From positions 1 to 64,000 of the forward strand of contig JAJKFJ010021668.1 in assembly GCA_027382625.1 (NCBI GenBank): a stretch of DNA of 64,000 nucleotides. The letters run 5' to 3'. This document shows, in pieces, positions 47,245 to 58,639 of the stretch. The position numbers were made by a program, and so were the translations under genes. The stretch's first letter is position 1. Each line of letters begins with the position of its first letter. The notes under the pieces were generated by a model. The model did no database searches. It saw nothing but the letters and a program-made list of their open reading frames with translations, and was not told the origin of the DNA. The DNA comes from Tetmemena sp. SeJ-2015. Lineage: Eukaryota > Ciliophora > Spirotrichea > Sporadotrichida > Oxytrichidae.

Positions 47245-47564
47245 GGCAGGCGCACTGAGGTTAAGGGGCGCCTTGCATATATCATAGACCACCGTATATA
47301 TAACGCTTAAGCTATTATAAACTAGAACACTGATGGTTTATAAAACAATTTTGCTGTATTAATGAACTAGCTTATCTGAGAGTAGAGTTATTATTTTTCA
47401 GAACTTAGAAAGTCGACTTTTAAATCGACTCTCTACAAACTGAGCTATTTAATAGGGGAAGCAATCCTCATTTATACTCTGCAGCAGATGATTATAAACT
47501 CGCATTTAAATTAAATTTTCCAAAGCTAAATCATTTTTACTATAGGGGATTTTTATAGAGAAAG
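47245..47564. other. Intergenic region between PDK1 and helicase block 1
   Basis: No coding frame seen. It contains the tRNA-like segment listed separately. Confidence 0.5.
47404..47454 (-). pseudogene. Degenerate tRNA-like sequence
   Basis: On the minus strand AATAGCTCAGTTTGTAGAGA is close to a tRNA A-box/D-arm, followed by a GTCGA/TCGAC hairpin in the anticodon-arm position with an 8-base loop. The TΨC arm and acceptor stem do not form properly. If anything, it is a tRNA relic. Confidence 0.25.
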
Positions 47565-47573
47565 GTGACTCTT
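47565..47573 (-). other. 9-bp scrambling pointer AAGAGTCAC (helicase 1/2)
   Basis: The second copy is on the opposite strand at 48985-48993. The inverted join reads …[22 protein letters not shown]…, the exact family sequence across motif IV. Confidence 0.92.
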
Positions 47574-48887
47574 GAGGAAACTGAAGAGAGTGTCTAATTT
47601 GTCTTCAATATTCATGACCATATAAAAGTGCAATAGCTTGACTGGAGTGATTGACTTCAACTAGTCTGTGATGGCTTTATCCTCTGCACTAGCATTTGGA
47701 TTGTATTCATTTGCCAAGCTCTCAATCGAGTCATAGTCATGGATGCAAATGTACTCGTGGTTTGGCTTCAAGTTCAAATATATTTCACATATTCATTATC
47801 ATTAATCCAAGTTCACTCTCATCATCTCTTTCAAAGACTTTCCCACAGTTGCAGAGAATAGCATTTACCAAATTTTAAAAGAAGACTTCTATCAACATCA
47901 TCACATCTATAAATTGTCTAGGTATTTCTTGGCAGATTTCTCATGATTTAATCCATGCACTCCTTGAATCCCATATCGAGAATTCTGTCTACTTCGTCTA
48001 TCACAAGCATCTTCAAGTTGCTAGTATCAAGACCCTCACTCTCATTCATGTGCTGTAGAAGTCTACCTGGAGTACAAATCAAGATGTTCATCCCTCTTAT
48101 GCGTTCTTATTCATATTGCAAGTCCTTTCCTCCGATCGCTAAACCAGCACTCAAATCGTGCATTCCTCCGAATGATCTCAACACTTCAAATGCTTAGAGG
48201 GCAAGCTCTCTTACTGGTACTAAAATTAAAATTTCATGATCATATAAATTAGTGCGCCTAAGCCATCTAAGTTGCTCCATCTCATTCTGTAAAGCTTCTC
48301 TAGTATAGGTATCAGATAACATAAAGTTTTTCCACTTCCAGTTCTAGCACTCACAACCACATCTCTCTCAATGAGAGCATGTGAGATAGCAGCGCGTTGC
48401 ACTTCAGTCATCTTGATAAACTTTGCTTTATAAAGGCCGCTGTTTGTTGCTTTTGAGATTGGAAGATCACTGAATCTAATCTTTACTAGTTTCTTATCGT
48501 CAGTTTCTATGACCTTGCGATTCGCAATCAAACGTTGGCTCTTGCCTTGCTTGGCCTCATAGAAAAAAGTAAGATAATTGTCATCCTTGACTTCTGGCTC
48601 GTTGTTCTCAGCACCTGAAGGCTTGTATTTGTAGTATAGCACCCCTGAAGGTGGCACCTCTTCCTTTATCCTCTTTTGGAGAGTCTCTATCTCTGAGACT
48701 ACATTTTTCCATTTAGGTGCACCTTTCTTCCTTCCAGCCTATTAATAGAGCAGTATATTATAAAGGGCATAAATAAAATGACCTTCTCATTTCTCTTGTT
48801 AAAAATATGATAGATATGTTCTATTGGGCCTTGCCGTTCTTTTTGTGATTTTTATTTTCTTTTTTGTCAACTCCACCTTCTGGCATT
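47565..48887 (-). CDS. DBP4: DEAD-box RNA helicase DBP4/DDX10, block 1
   Basis: Nucleolar helicase for small-subunit ribosome assembly. Minus strand, ATG 48887 ([17 protein letters not shown]). After a short insert or intron it reads …[16 protein letters not shown]…. Helicase motifs: Q-motif MTEVQRAAI, motif [19 protein letters not shown] (Ia), [22 protein letters not shown] (Ib), motif [15 protein letters not shown] (DEVD instead of DEAD), motif III LFSAT. Then …[16 protein letters not shown]… and LFSFLKSHL, where the block ends at pointer AAGAGTCAC (47565-47573). AT-rich inserts break the frame at about 48225, 47860-47900 and 47780. The protein continues on the plus strand at 48985. Confidence 0.9.
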
Positions 48888-48984
48888 TTGCTACTATTTA
48901 CTTTCCTGTTTGGTAATTAATATGCTTATTATAAATGCTACACTCTATTGCTTTCTTTATTAAAATATTATTATGAAAATCTTA

Positions 48985-50197
48985 AAGAGTCACTAGAAGA
49001 ATAAGTGCATCGTGTTTTTCTCTTCCTGCAAGCAAGTGAGGTTCGCTTATGAGGCTTTCAAGCGTCTAAAGCTAACTATGACCATGCTTGAACTTCATGG
49101 CCGTCAAAAGCAAACCAAGAGAACTTAAGTCAATATTTAATCATTTTATGTTTATAACTGCCATCTATTACGAATTCGTAGAGAGGAAGCAAGCAGTACT
49201 GTTCTGCACTGATGTTGCATCACGTGGTATCGATTTCCCAGCAGTTGACTGGGTTGTATAGTTTGACTGTCCTGAAGATATTCAGACCTACATCCACAGA
49301 GTAGGTAGAACTGCCAGATACAAATCCAAGGGAAACGCTATACTTTTCGTGACTCCTTCTGAGCAGAAAATGATAGACTCAGTCTAATAGAGAGGAGTTT
49401 AGCTTAAGAAACTCAATGCAAATCCTAATCAGTCGCTCACCATCTAACCAACTCTACAGAAGTTGAATGCTGAGAACAGAGATGTGAAGCACTTAGCTGA
49501 GAAAGCTTGCATAAGTTACATCAAGAGTATCTACCTCATGAAGAATAAGGAGGTCTTTAAATTTGCTGAACTTAACACTGAGAAGCTGGCATACAGCTTG
49601 GGACTTGCTAATGCTCCATAGGTTGGCTTTATGCAAAAGAGTTAGGCCAAGAACTCCTAGAGAGAGAATAATGATGAAGACGAAGCACTGATGGACGTTG
49701 CTGACGAAGAGGGAGCTATGAATGTTGAAGGAGGTGCAGGTAAGAAGCTTAGTAGATTACAGGTACTGCGTCAAAAGATCAAAGAGAAGAAAGAAGCCAA
49801 GAAACTGCAGCTCTTACAAGCAAGCGAGAAACAAGAGCAGAATGAAGACGTGGAGCATGAAAGTGAAGATGATGAGGAGGAAGATGAGGATGTAAGTGAA
49901 GGAGAGGATGAAGAAAGTGAAGATGATTACGATGATAATTCTGATGAAGAGAGCGAACAGGAGGAAGAGGAAGATCTTGATTTTTTCACTTCAAAGCAAC
50001 AGCAGCGCAAATTTTCTTCAAGTGGAGAAGATGACGCAGAGGAGAAAGAAGATTAAGAACTTAAGGAACTTATTAAGAAGCAGCAAGCTAAACTTACGAA
50101 AGGCAAACTTAGAAAGATTACTAAAGACGGGCCACTATAGGGTAGAAATAAAGTCTTCTTTGGTCCAGATGGCAAGCCCATTTCCTCTCTGGAGTAT
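48985..50197 (+). CDS. DBP4: DEAD-box RNA helicase DBP4/DDX10, block 2
   Basis: Plus strand, from pointer AAGAGTCAC (48985-48993) to pointer CTCTGGAGTAT (50187-50197). It has [30 protein letters not shown], an insert near 49128-49175, then [19 protein letters not shown] (motif V), [12 protein letters not shown] (motif VI) and the DBP4-type C-terminal extension (…[16 protein letters not shown]… [11 protein letters not shown]…). After a Lys-rich coil and a very acidic stretch comes [11 protein letters not shown] with [15 protein letters not shown]. There it stops matching the family, and the rest is found inverted at 52547-51991. Confidence 0.92.
50187..50197 (+). other. 11-bp scrambling pointer CTCTGGAGTAT (helicase 2/3)
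   Basis: The reverse complement is at 52537-52547. The join reads …[22 protein letters not shown]… with matching codon phase. Confidence 0.88.
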
Positions 50198-50411
50198 TAG
50201 AATTAATATATAGATGAGAAGTGCACAAAAAGGTAAATGAAAATAATTTTACGAATAATTTTAGCATTATAATAATCTAGAAAGGGCTAAGATTACCCCA
50301 GGCCAAAGAGACTATAACCTAATTTCTCAAAGAAAAATAACCCTTTAAATCTCACCAAAAACTCAAAATAAATCATATAAACTCTATCGCTGACTAAAGA
50401 ACTTGAATAAA

Positions 50412-50948
50412 ATGGGATGCAATTCTTCAAAAGGAGGCCGAATAATGGCTCACAAGAAAGTTAAAAAGGGAGAACAGTAGCTGCGATCCTTTGTCATAAA
50501 AGTTTAAGACCCCTAGAAAGAGGATGAGGTGCACGAATTCTCCTACTAGACAGAGAATGACGAGCTACCAATAATGCAAATCATGAATGGAATAGCATTT
50601 GACGAAGGCGATAAGGGAACTAAGTTTGATGCCAATTTCATAGCGATGAAAATTACTAATGAGGCTTTCGAATATTATGTCCAAAGACTCTTAGGGTAAG
50701 GCATAGACGACGAAGAGAAGCCTAAGGATGGACGGATATGGGTTCCCTACATCAATAATCACCGAGAGGATTGGTCTTTCATGTGCGACCACAACCGTAT
50801 CGTTGCAAAAGAAGATACGATACTCTGGCGTTTTGAGAAATTTCTCGAGAAAGACAAGCTTCATCCAGAGACTTTGGGCTATAATTTAGCCAAATTTGAA
50901 AAGGTTATTTAATATTAGCGGTAGAAAATCCAAGCACGAAGGCTTTGA
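50412..50948 (+). CDS. Unknown protein with N-myristoylation signal
   Basis: 178 residues, no interruption, ATG 50412 to TGA 50946-50948. It begins MGCNSSKGGR, a good N-myristoylation/palmitoylation motif (Gly2, Cys3, Ser6), so membrane attachment is likely. The middle reads …FDANFIAMKITNEAFEYYV…, followed by GRIWVPYINNHREDWSFMCD. I recognise no family. The whole gene lies in the segment that separates blocks 2 and 3 of the helicase gene. Confidence 0.65.
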
Positions 50949-51240
50949 GCAGACAGGAGGAATAAAAATGAATCTACGAAATAAGGAAGTCAGAGTATGG
51001 CTTTCTACTTAACATAATGTAAAAATATGGAATGGATTTCTGAGCAGCTTTATGAATCACTACAAATAAGGCAATGAAATGCGCAAAGAAAACACAAAGT
51101 TACTTAAAAATATAATATAATAGATCAAGTTATAAAAGTTTATTGGTGACTTAATTTATTCATAATTATTCTACATTAACTCACTAGTTCCATTCCTCAA
51201 GGAAATTTCCTTTTTTTAATATTATCTCTTATAACCTTGC
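50949..51240. other. Intergenic between convergent genes
   Basis: AT-rich; nothing recognised. Confidence 0.5.
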
Positions 51241-51870
51241 TCATTTCATGAATCCAAATAGGTTTCCGTTTGTTTGCTACTGCTGAGTAACATAAGCGAA
51301 AGTGCGTTTTTATCTTTCCTCCTCCCTTCTTTAGCGTACTGTTTCTTCCATCATGCGAGCTTTGACACCTCTGTTCTTCTGCAAAAACATCTTTCCACTC
51401 ATGAAATCTTCCAATGAAGCTCCAGCTCCCCCACCACTGCTACTCTTTTCATTGCCACTCTTTTCTACAAAATGCACTCTCTCAACTCTAAAAGATTGCA
51501 AATACTAAGATTCAAGTTTTAACTCTTGGTTTAACAATTGTGTAGCTGGTAATGATTTTCTTGAGGCCAATTACTCTGTCAGCATCATGAGAGATGGGCC
51601 CGACGGTTTTAACTGTTGGCTTCCATTCGTAAGAAGGACTCAGCTAGGGCGTAAAATGACGCTTCCCATACATAGTATAGAGTGGGTGAGGCACCTCCTT
51701 AACATAAATTTTCAATTAATTTTAGATAGCTTGAATTATTAAAGTTTAGGTGGTTGCATAGGTTGAAGATGCTTTCGATTAGTGGTGAACTTAGCTGATG
51801 TCTAGCCTTGCCACTCTTGCTAAGTGGCTGATGGAATAGGAGGCAGCGATGAAGACAAGCTCTGAAACAT
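51241..51870 (-). CDS. Unknown protein, minus strand
   Basis: ATG 51870 (MFQSLSSSLPPIPSATQQEW), Gln/Ser/Pro-rich start. It then reads …KEVPHPLYTMYGKRHFTPQL…, …SHDADRVIGLKKIITSYTI…, and a basic C-terminus …LEDFMSGKMFLQKNRGVKARMM… ending with TGA 51241-51243. Frame joins are required near 51710 and 51520. Not recognised. It also lies between helicase blocks 2 and 3. Confidence 0.5.
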
Positions 51871-51990
51871 TTTATTATAATTCTATTTAATTTAATTAAA
51901 GACAAGCATTTGATTAGTTAAACTATTTAAGCTAAGAATGTTAATTAAGAACTTAGAACTAGCATCTAAGTATGTATGCAATTTGTTAAC

Positions 51991-52547
51991 TCAAAGATTC
52001 AATCCTCTCTCTAGTAGAGCTAGAGCACGCTATTCCTCAGTCATTCCTGTAGAACTCTTTTTATTTCTTGTCTTTTCATTTTGCTTTTCAGAATTTGGTT
52101 TTACTTCTGATGCCCTCTTAGAAGTTGTCTTTTGTCTCTTCTCTGGTTTCTTGGTGACTACTTCCTCTTCTTCCACTTCATTTTCACCTTAATTATCTTC
52201 ATTATCACTTGCTTCTCCGATGTAAGCTATGGTAGCTCCTTCATCCCCATAATCATCGTCCTGATCCTTAGTGAGTCCCATTCTCTCCTTCATCTTTCTC
52301 TTTTTCTTCAAGCGTTGCTCAGTCAGCTTCTGTCTCGCTAATTGCGTATCCTATGCCTCGCTCTTCTTCAAGTTTCTTTTGACCTTGCCTATGAAGCGAC
52401 TCTCAGCATCTGAGTCATCATTCACCTCAGACTCTTTCAACAGTCTTAAGTTAGAAGGATCTTGCTCTTCAGATTATTCATCATCTGATTCAACCTTATC
52501 TTTGTTTTAAGCCTTGAGCTTATCCATTATCAAGTGATACTCCAGAG
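51991..52547 (-). CDS. DBP4: DEAD-box RNA helicase DBP4/DDX10, block 3 (C-terminus)
   Basis: Minus strand from pointer CTCTGGAGTAT (52537-52547). It encodes LEYHLIMDKLKAQNKDK, an acidic linker, TQLARQKLTEQRLKKKRK, then GATIAYIGEASDNEDNQG, VTKKPEKRQK and a final RALALLERGLNL before TGA 51991-51993. Yeast Dbp4 ends with the same series of features (basic …EREKRREKKRKR…, a Gly-Asp acidic patch, a basic patch, a short Leu-rich end), so the assignment does not depend on the pointer alone. Without this block the helicase would lack its C-terminal tail. Confidence 0.85.
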
Positions 52548-52667
52548 CAAAAAATAAGCTTTCCTCAACTATAGGAATGAATGATAGCTTTTGTGAGTTG
52601 CGGAAATATCTATAATTATTAATTTAAATCTTTGTTTTCAAACCCACATCACAACTTTGCTTTATTC

Positions 52668-55600
52668 ATGGATAGCAATTCAAACTTCAACCTTGAGAGC
52701 ACCACTCAGTCTACTGACTAAGTTGACAGAGTTAAACCAAGTGACTCTAAATATCAGCTAGAGGACACAGAAGGCAGTTCAGACAAGAGCTAGACTAGCA
52801 GCAGTGACGAAGCTTCAACTCTTGTTGAGATCGATCCAGTCACCGAACTTGCGCTTCTGTTGAATACCAACTCACATCCAACAAAGCCAACAAAGACCAA
52901 GGAAGAACTTAAGCCAACTCAAACTAAGAAAGTAAGTGAAAAACTTCTCCGATGGAAGATATTAATAGATTCGTTTTAGACTTCAAGTCCTGAGTTGATA
53001 GATCTCTCTTTTCAGTAGCCGAAGGAAAGCACCACAAACTCAGGTCTGAGTGAGAATTGGTCGGTTGATCAAGCTCAGCCATAAGTGAAGGATCAGAAAT
53101 CACTTGCCACTCCTTAGTAGCAGCAGGTGAGCGTACTCTACATGTCTCCACTTACTGATGAGGCTCACTCAAAAGTTTTTTCGATCTAGCCCTCCACCTA
53201 ACTCTAGCCAAATTCCTTTGAGAATAAGCAAGGTAGTGAAGCTTCAAACACTTTGAACTTAAAAACTTAAGAATCAGGTTTGCAGAACTAGCAGAATCTT
53301 TTGAGAAATGACTTGCCATTTCCATAGGAGACTCAAAATTCCCAAGAGAAGAAAGTTGCTTAAGACTAATTTCGAGGTTAATCTTTACAGGATTAGAGTT
53401 AAGATTTTCCTGATCAGAAATTCCCTGTTCCCTTTAACTTTGATCCGGCCCTTATCTTTAGCCAACCTGGAATCGACTTCACCCCAGAGTCTAGCAAAAT
53501 GCTGGAACAACTAAGTAAGATTATATATACATTAATTACACATGATTAGAGCTTATCTTGGATGCTTGCGCTTAGTTGAATCCTTCTGTTGTTTCCCAGA
53601 CTCTCTTAAACTGTTAAGTTCAGGCTCAGCAAAACTAAGTCATCCCAACTTCGAATGATGGATCTGAGAGTCAAGTTTTAAGCACTCAGTCTCAAGAACA
53701 AGCAAAGGAGGATTCTCAAGCTCAACTTTCAGCAGATCAGCTACTTAATACCACCATCTGGGAATAGGTTAAGTAGCAGATTCTGCTTTCAAATCATCAA
53801 GTTGCTCGTCAATTCATCTCAGATATTTTGAAGCGACCTCAACTCCTCAGCTATTCTTGGTTCGTGAACAAGATTCTCTCATAAAACAATTGTGTGAAGG
53901 AGATTCTACTCTCTTGGCTTGAGAAAATGGACTAGGTAAGTTTTAACCTCCCTCTAATATAAAGTGGACCTTATAATGTTGACTATATTAGATCTAGTTA
54001 TCGATTTATATATATATCTAATTCCTTCGTTATAGAACTAGAAGATGTACATTGAGGAAATTGAAAGAGCAAACGAGCTTCTTCGTGAAACTCTATGGGA
54101 AAAGAGAGTTATCGAGACTGAGCCTTACATCCAGCTCGTGATCAAAGAGTCCTCTAGAATTGAGAACAAGAACTACTTCAGAAAGAAGAAGGATGAACTC
54201 TTGCTCCAAGAGAGGCTCAAAGATCAGAGTGCTTCCTACTACCAAAACGGCACTTTTACAAGCTCACAACAAGTAGATGGAGCTGCAACGTAAACCGATG
54301 AAAATATCAAAGGTAGAGACTCTGCTGACAAAAGCCAAAACTAAGGAATAGCCTATGAGAGTATTCCTAAAGAACTCGCTTCGAGTCCTTTCAGATATGA
54401 GAATCGTGGATCGTTCAGCAATGACCGTGGCTATTACAAAAGGACTTACTCTTCTTCCCGACCTTATCAATCCTACCACAACAGAGGTTATGATAGATCT
54501 CACTCTGTGCAACCTCAAATGAAAGAGTACTATTCTAGAACGTAGCCAAGAGTTTAACATCACAATGAGGCTGAGGGAAGGTACATGCAGAATTAAGATT
54601 AGTTGGGTGCTGTAACTTCAAAATTAGAGCAGCAAGCTAATCCCGCATATGAAGCTTTAATGTATTTATTGATTAACTCCTCATCCAAAAGGTTTGAATT
54701 CACCTCTTGATGCTAATGAAGCTTTCTATGACAAGTTCAGCACAAGCTGCTAAATTCCATCTCAAGCTTACCAGAGCACTGGACAGCCCTCTCATGATGA
54801 GAGCTAGACTAAACCAACTTAGTAAAAAATTAAGCCATGAATTTATTAAGTATCACAGAGGTCTGTAGTCTTTGACCGCTAGATCTGGTACACGCTACTT
54901 TTCAGGCTCCCGCTCACTCAACTTCTAAGGTTAGAGAGATCATCATGAGACTGAACATAAACTTTCTGACAGAAAAATAGTGAACACTGAGGCTGATGAT
55001 GTCAGAGTAGACTAGGTGTCCCCGCACACTTAGCCCCCAGCTCAAAGAGTGAATAGATTCCAATCAAGTGCTAAGAAGGATGGGCAAGAATATAATGAGA
55101 GAGGAATTTTGCGCGACCGAAGTACTCTATCTGAGCCTCGAGCGTTACCCAAGAGAGTTCAAATCATTGAAGGTGAAAGAAGCCCCAGACATCTTGAGAA
55201 AAGAGCTGAAAACTTCAGAGAACTAACTCACTACAAGGAGTCAGTTGGTCAAGGCACTAAATTCATTCACCCTGATGAAGTGAACTCGAAGCAGCCTCCT
55301 TTCTGGTCTACAAACAGCAAGTATCAGCGTTTCAATCAGTCTCATCAGTAGAATGAGAACTTCTATCGAGGTGGCAACAAGTACCAATGGCCAGCAGCTT
55401 CTAGAGTCAACGGTTTTTCAAATTCTGGCTGGAATGAAAACCCCAAGCATTTTGGTTTCAATTCTTCCAGATATGTCCATCCATCTTTCAGACAGTTGAA
55501 CAAAAACGGCGGCTATGATCCCTCTCGAAGATATCAGAAGTTCTACGGAGATGATTGGTGCCAAGATCCTAATCATTTCTATAACACAAAAGACTTGAGA

Positions 55601-56402
55601 GAAAGAAATGATTTCTACGACATGCATGAAGGACCATATTTGAGGAAAGGTTTCTAGCCCTATTTAATTATAGCTGCTTATTTATAAGAAAAAAGTATTA
55701 ACTTTAGCAGTATATTATAAAACATATTAAATTTGAGGAGGCAATTTAATTAAATCAATTATCTTATTATTATATCACTCGTTTCAGGTTGTAAATTTAA
55801 CAACCAATATTATGGAAATTTTTATGAGTGAGAGATAACAATAAAGGAGATATAATAAAGCTTGTAAAGTTTGAGTTCTTCAATAATTTCAATTTTAGAT
55901 GAATTATAATCTCCTCAGAAAAATTCATATTAACTCTTAGAAGATTATTTAAAGCAATAGTTGGAGGAATATGACTTTGAATAGATAACATTATTATTTT
56001 TAAAGCTGTAGCATATAAATAATTTTTATCCATCATAGATCTTAAACAATTTGAGCTATAAATGTTATTGTCTTAATATCTATGAGAGGGGTTACGTTGG
56101 TTATCGTGGAGCACCATTTGAGAAGCAACCCTTCAGAGAGTCAAGATAGAACGATTTCTATACTCCAAGACCCTTTGGTCGTGCTCCTCCCCAAACCCAC
56201 TACAAAAATGCTTAATCTTTCAACCCCTACCCTCAATCGAGAACTTTTGTTGGAAGATAGGGACAAGCTTTTCACCAAGATGGGGACTATTACTAGAGAA
56301 GGCGCCCTGCGGTCTTTGACGGTGGCTTTGAAAGAAGAGTTGATGGCTACTAGAGATATCCTCCCTACTATGAATTATAATTCATAAATTATTTCATTTG
56401 AT
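52668..56402 (+). CDS. Gln/Ser-rich protein with Arg/Gly/Tyr-rich C-terminus
   Basis: ATG 52668 (MDSNSNFNLESTTQSTDQ). A long polar N-terminal half carries introns or inserts near 52932, 53515 and 53938. A helical segment follows (…QQILLSNHQVARQFISDIL…, …MYIEEIERANELLRETLW…), then an Arg/Ser/Tyr-rich region (…DRGYYKRTYSSSRPYQS…) and a C-terminal YERGYVGYRGAPFEKQP…RRPAVFDGGFERR… ending at TGA 56400-56402. A 420-bp IES with pointer CTAT splits the last part. The composition resembles RNA-binding, RGG-type disordered proteins; no RRM or other folded domain is seen. Several internal joins remain unresolved. Confidence 0.6.
55664..56083 (+). other. 420-bp IES with pointer CTAT
   Basis: CTAT at 55660-55663 and 56080-56083. 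The interior is very AT-rich with no gene. Removal gives …LRKGFQPY-ERGYVGYRG…. Confidence 0.75.
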
Positions 56403-56461
56403 GAGTGAGAATGAGAGTTATTCTGCTTATGTGATGACTTCCTCTTTTGGTATTTCACTGA

Positions 56462-56647
56462 TCATTTTAGCTTTGAGTTTTCTTTGGCTTTGAGCAGTTT
56501 TTTTCTTTTGCGACTTTGATGTGATAAATGATGAGCCTTCATGAAATACTTTGAGCTTTTAAATGTGCACTCTGGATTTTTAAAGAAGATTGCAGCCATT
56601 ATATAATTAATTTGATTTATAATTTGAAAAGTTGAATTTTTGTTCAC
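56462..56647 (-). CDS. Small basic protein, uncertain
   Basis: Minus-strand frame of up to 61 residues ending TGA 56462-56464. The part from MAAIFFKNPECTFKSS to …LSHQSRKRKKLLKAKENSKLK is Lys/Arg-rich with a nuclear-localisation-like end. It fits between two convergent genes. No family recognised; it could be a chance frame. Confidence 0.3.
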   Translation of the reverse strand: MNKNSTFQIINQINYIMAAIFFKNPECTFKSSKYFMKAHHLSHQSRKRKKLLKAKENSKLK

Positions 56648-56714
56648 CTTTATTTATTCATAAAGTATAAGAAATTAAGAATATTTACACTTCATAATTT
56701 AAACTTTAGATTCT

Positions 56715-58471
56715 TCATATTGAATCTTCCTAGTTTACATCTATTTTTTGAGTCTTGTCAATTTTGGCTAACTGTATTGCAGGAATTAAAATCTCCTTGA
56801 GAGTCTCATCATCCACACTTGACCTGTTTAGAAAACTATTCTCAAAAGGATTTATAACTGCAATGAGTCTTTCACTAAACTCTTATAGGCAAAGAGAGTT
56901 ATTAATTTCCGTAACATTAGAAAGAGAATTTATGTTTAAGGTTTATAGCTTGCATTTTAGTCGAAGCTCTGGTCTTGGCTCAAGTTTGCGAGTCTCTTCT
57001 AATCTATTTGCATTTCCATTAGTTTTGGCAATACTCTCTGTCTAAGTTGTAAACCCCTTGATTCTCCATTTACCTGCCCTCCAAATAGATCCTGATTGAG
57101 AGCCATATCGTTGAAGTTTGCTCCTCCAAATTTAATTACCTTAAATATATTGGCTAAATACTTTTCAATTGGATAGGGTAGACATTAAGTTAGAAGAAAG
57201 CTGGCCACCGTCTAGATCTGAGTGCGTACAGTACGCAAGCAATGCAAAACAAATTATATATTATAATATTGAGGCAGCTTATAGTTACTAGTTCGTTGTG
57301 GATCAGGATGAAGTAATAATTTTCACTCTCCAAAAGCCAGCTATTGAAGTAGCTTACCAAAGTCAAATTCAGAAATTAGTCCACGATTATAAATACAAAA
57401 TTCAGATAATGAAATAATTAATGATGTATGCAATAGCTGCAGCTGTGAAGAAACTAAAAAATAGGCATGAATTAATAATTGAGAGTTTAATCCATTTAAG
57501 ATTACAAGATATCTAACTAGACTATCTGTCTTACGTAATCATCTCTCTTTTAAGTATTAGTGCTTCTTCTATCTGAGGAATGTTTTGAGAGCGTGCATGC
57601 CTTATATTCAGCTCAAGCAGAATCATATTACCTCTAAGGTATCTTATCGCCACCAGGTAAAATAATATGCAATACACCGCGGCTAGGAAAATCTAAACGG
57701 AATATTAAAGTGTTATATGTCTAGTGCTTACCTTGACAACTTGATTGAGACGATCAATTTCAATAGTGACGAAAAATGCGCTGTAGTGCAAGTAGACTGT
57801 ACCTAACACAATTGTCACATGTGTCGCCTCTTCCCTCAGCACATAGAATCTTATTATGCCCCATCCCTTTAATTTCATAATTAAAACGACAACAATAATT
57901 TTTTTACCTTAGCTAGAACTAGGAAAGTTGTAAGCAGCACAGTTTAAAACAAAGTTTCAAAGGAAATAAGACCCATGATCAAATACTTGTTCACTGTTTC
58001 CCAGTCCTATTGGCTATTGCAAAAGACTCATATTTGCAGCGATTATTAAACTATGCAGGCCTTTCAAAACTGGGAATACCAGCACCAACCTTTGTAAGTA
58101 CATCGAATGCCGCGGCCTGCACCATAAAGTCCAAGCGCTTGCTCCTCCAATCAAAGTTAACCACATCTATAGAATTGAAAAGAATTTAGAAAACCTACTA
58201 GTGAGAGAATCAAATAGAAGTAGAGTAGGCCCCCTACTTATGAGCATCTCAAAAGGAAGCTGACATCTATTAGCACTATTTGGTCTTAAACTTTAAGATA
58301 GCTGTAGGGAATAGAATTATCTGATGTGTTAGACGCAGTAGACTCACTCAGATAAGTTCCTATTCTATAATTATCAAATAAAACTTTTAGCTTACCTTAG
58401 GGTAATTAAGAGTCTGAGTCTGATAAAAGAGAAGGCATTTTGTAGAGTTAAGTTTGTTGTTGTTCGCTCAT
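56715..58471 (-). CDS. Multi-pass membrane protein, about seven spans
   Basis: ATG 58471 (MSEQQQTQLYKMPSLL), TGA 56715-56717. An N-terminal part with a first hydrophobic segment (VGGLLYFYLILSLVGFL) is followed by an extracellular-looking stretch (…NFDWRSKRLDFMVQAAAF…). Then come spans including LISFETLFQTVLLTTFLVL ending AKGWGI, FLAAVYCILFYLVAI, FFSFFTAAAIAYIINYFI and NIIIYNLFCIACVLYAL. A cytosolic tail follows (…NFNDMALNQDLFGGQ… to …IDVNQEDSI). The LAKGWG segment and the seven-span layout recall GOST/lung-seven-transmembrane proteins, but similarity is weak. Introns with GTAAAA and GTAAGC donors are at about 57860-57905 and 57695-57735. Confidence 0.6.
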
Positions 58472-58639
58472 GAATATATTATTTAAGGAAACTATTCGAT
58501 CAAATTATTATTAATGCTATAGAAATTGACAGTCATTCTCATTTTTAATGTGTTGCAAATTTAACAATAGTAAAATAGTTATTTATATTTGGTAAAAATA
58601 AATCTAGTTGAAAGAAGTTTGAGTATGGTTAACTTCTAG

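Noticed and set aside
57160..57577. Plus-strand open frame of about 130 codons
   Set aside because: It is antisense to membrane spans of the minus-strand seven-span gene, whose hydrophobic pattern and introns are more convincing.
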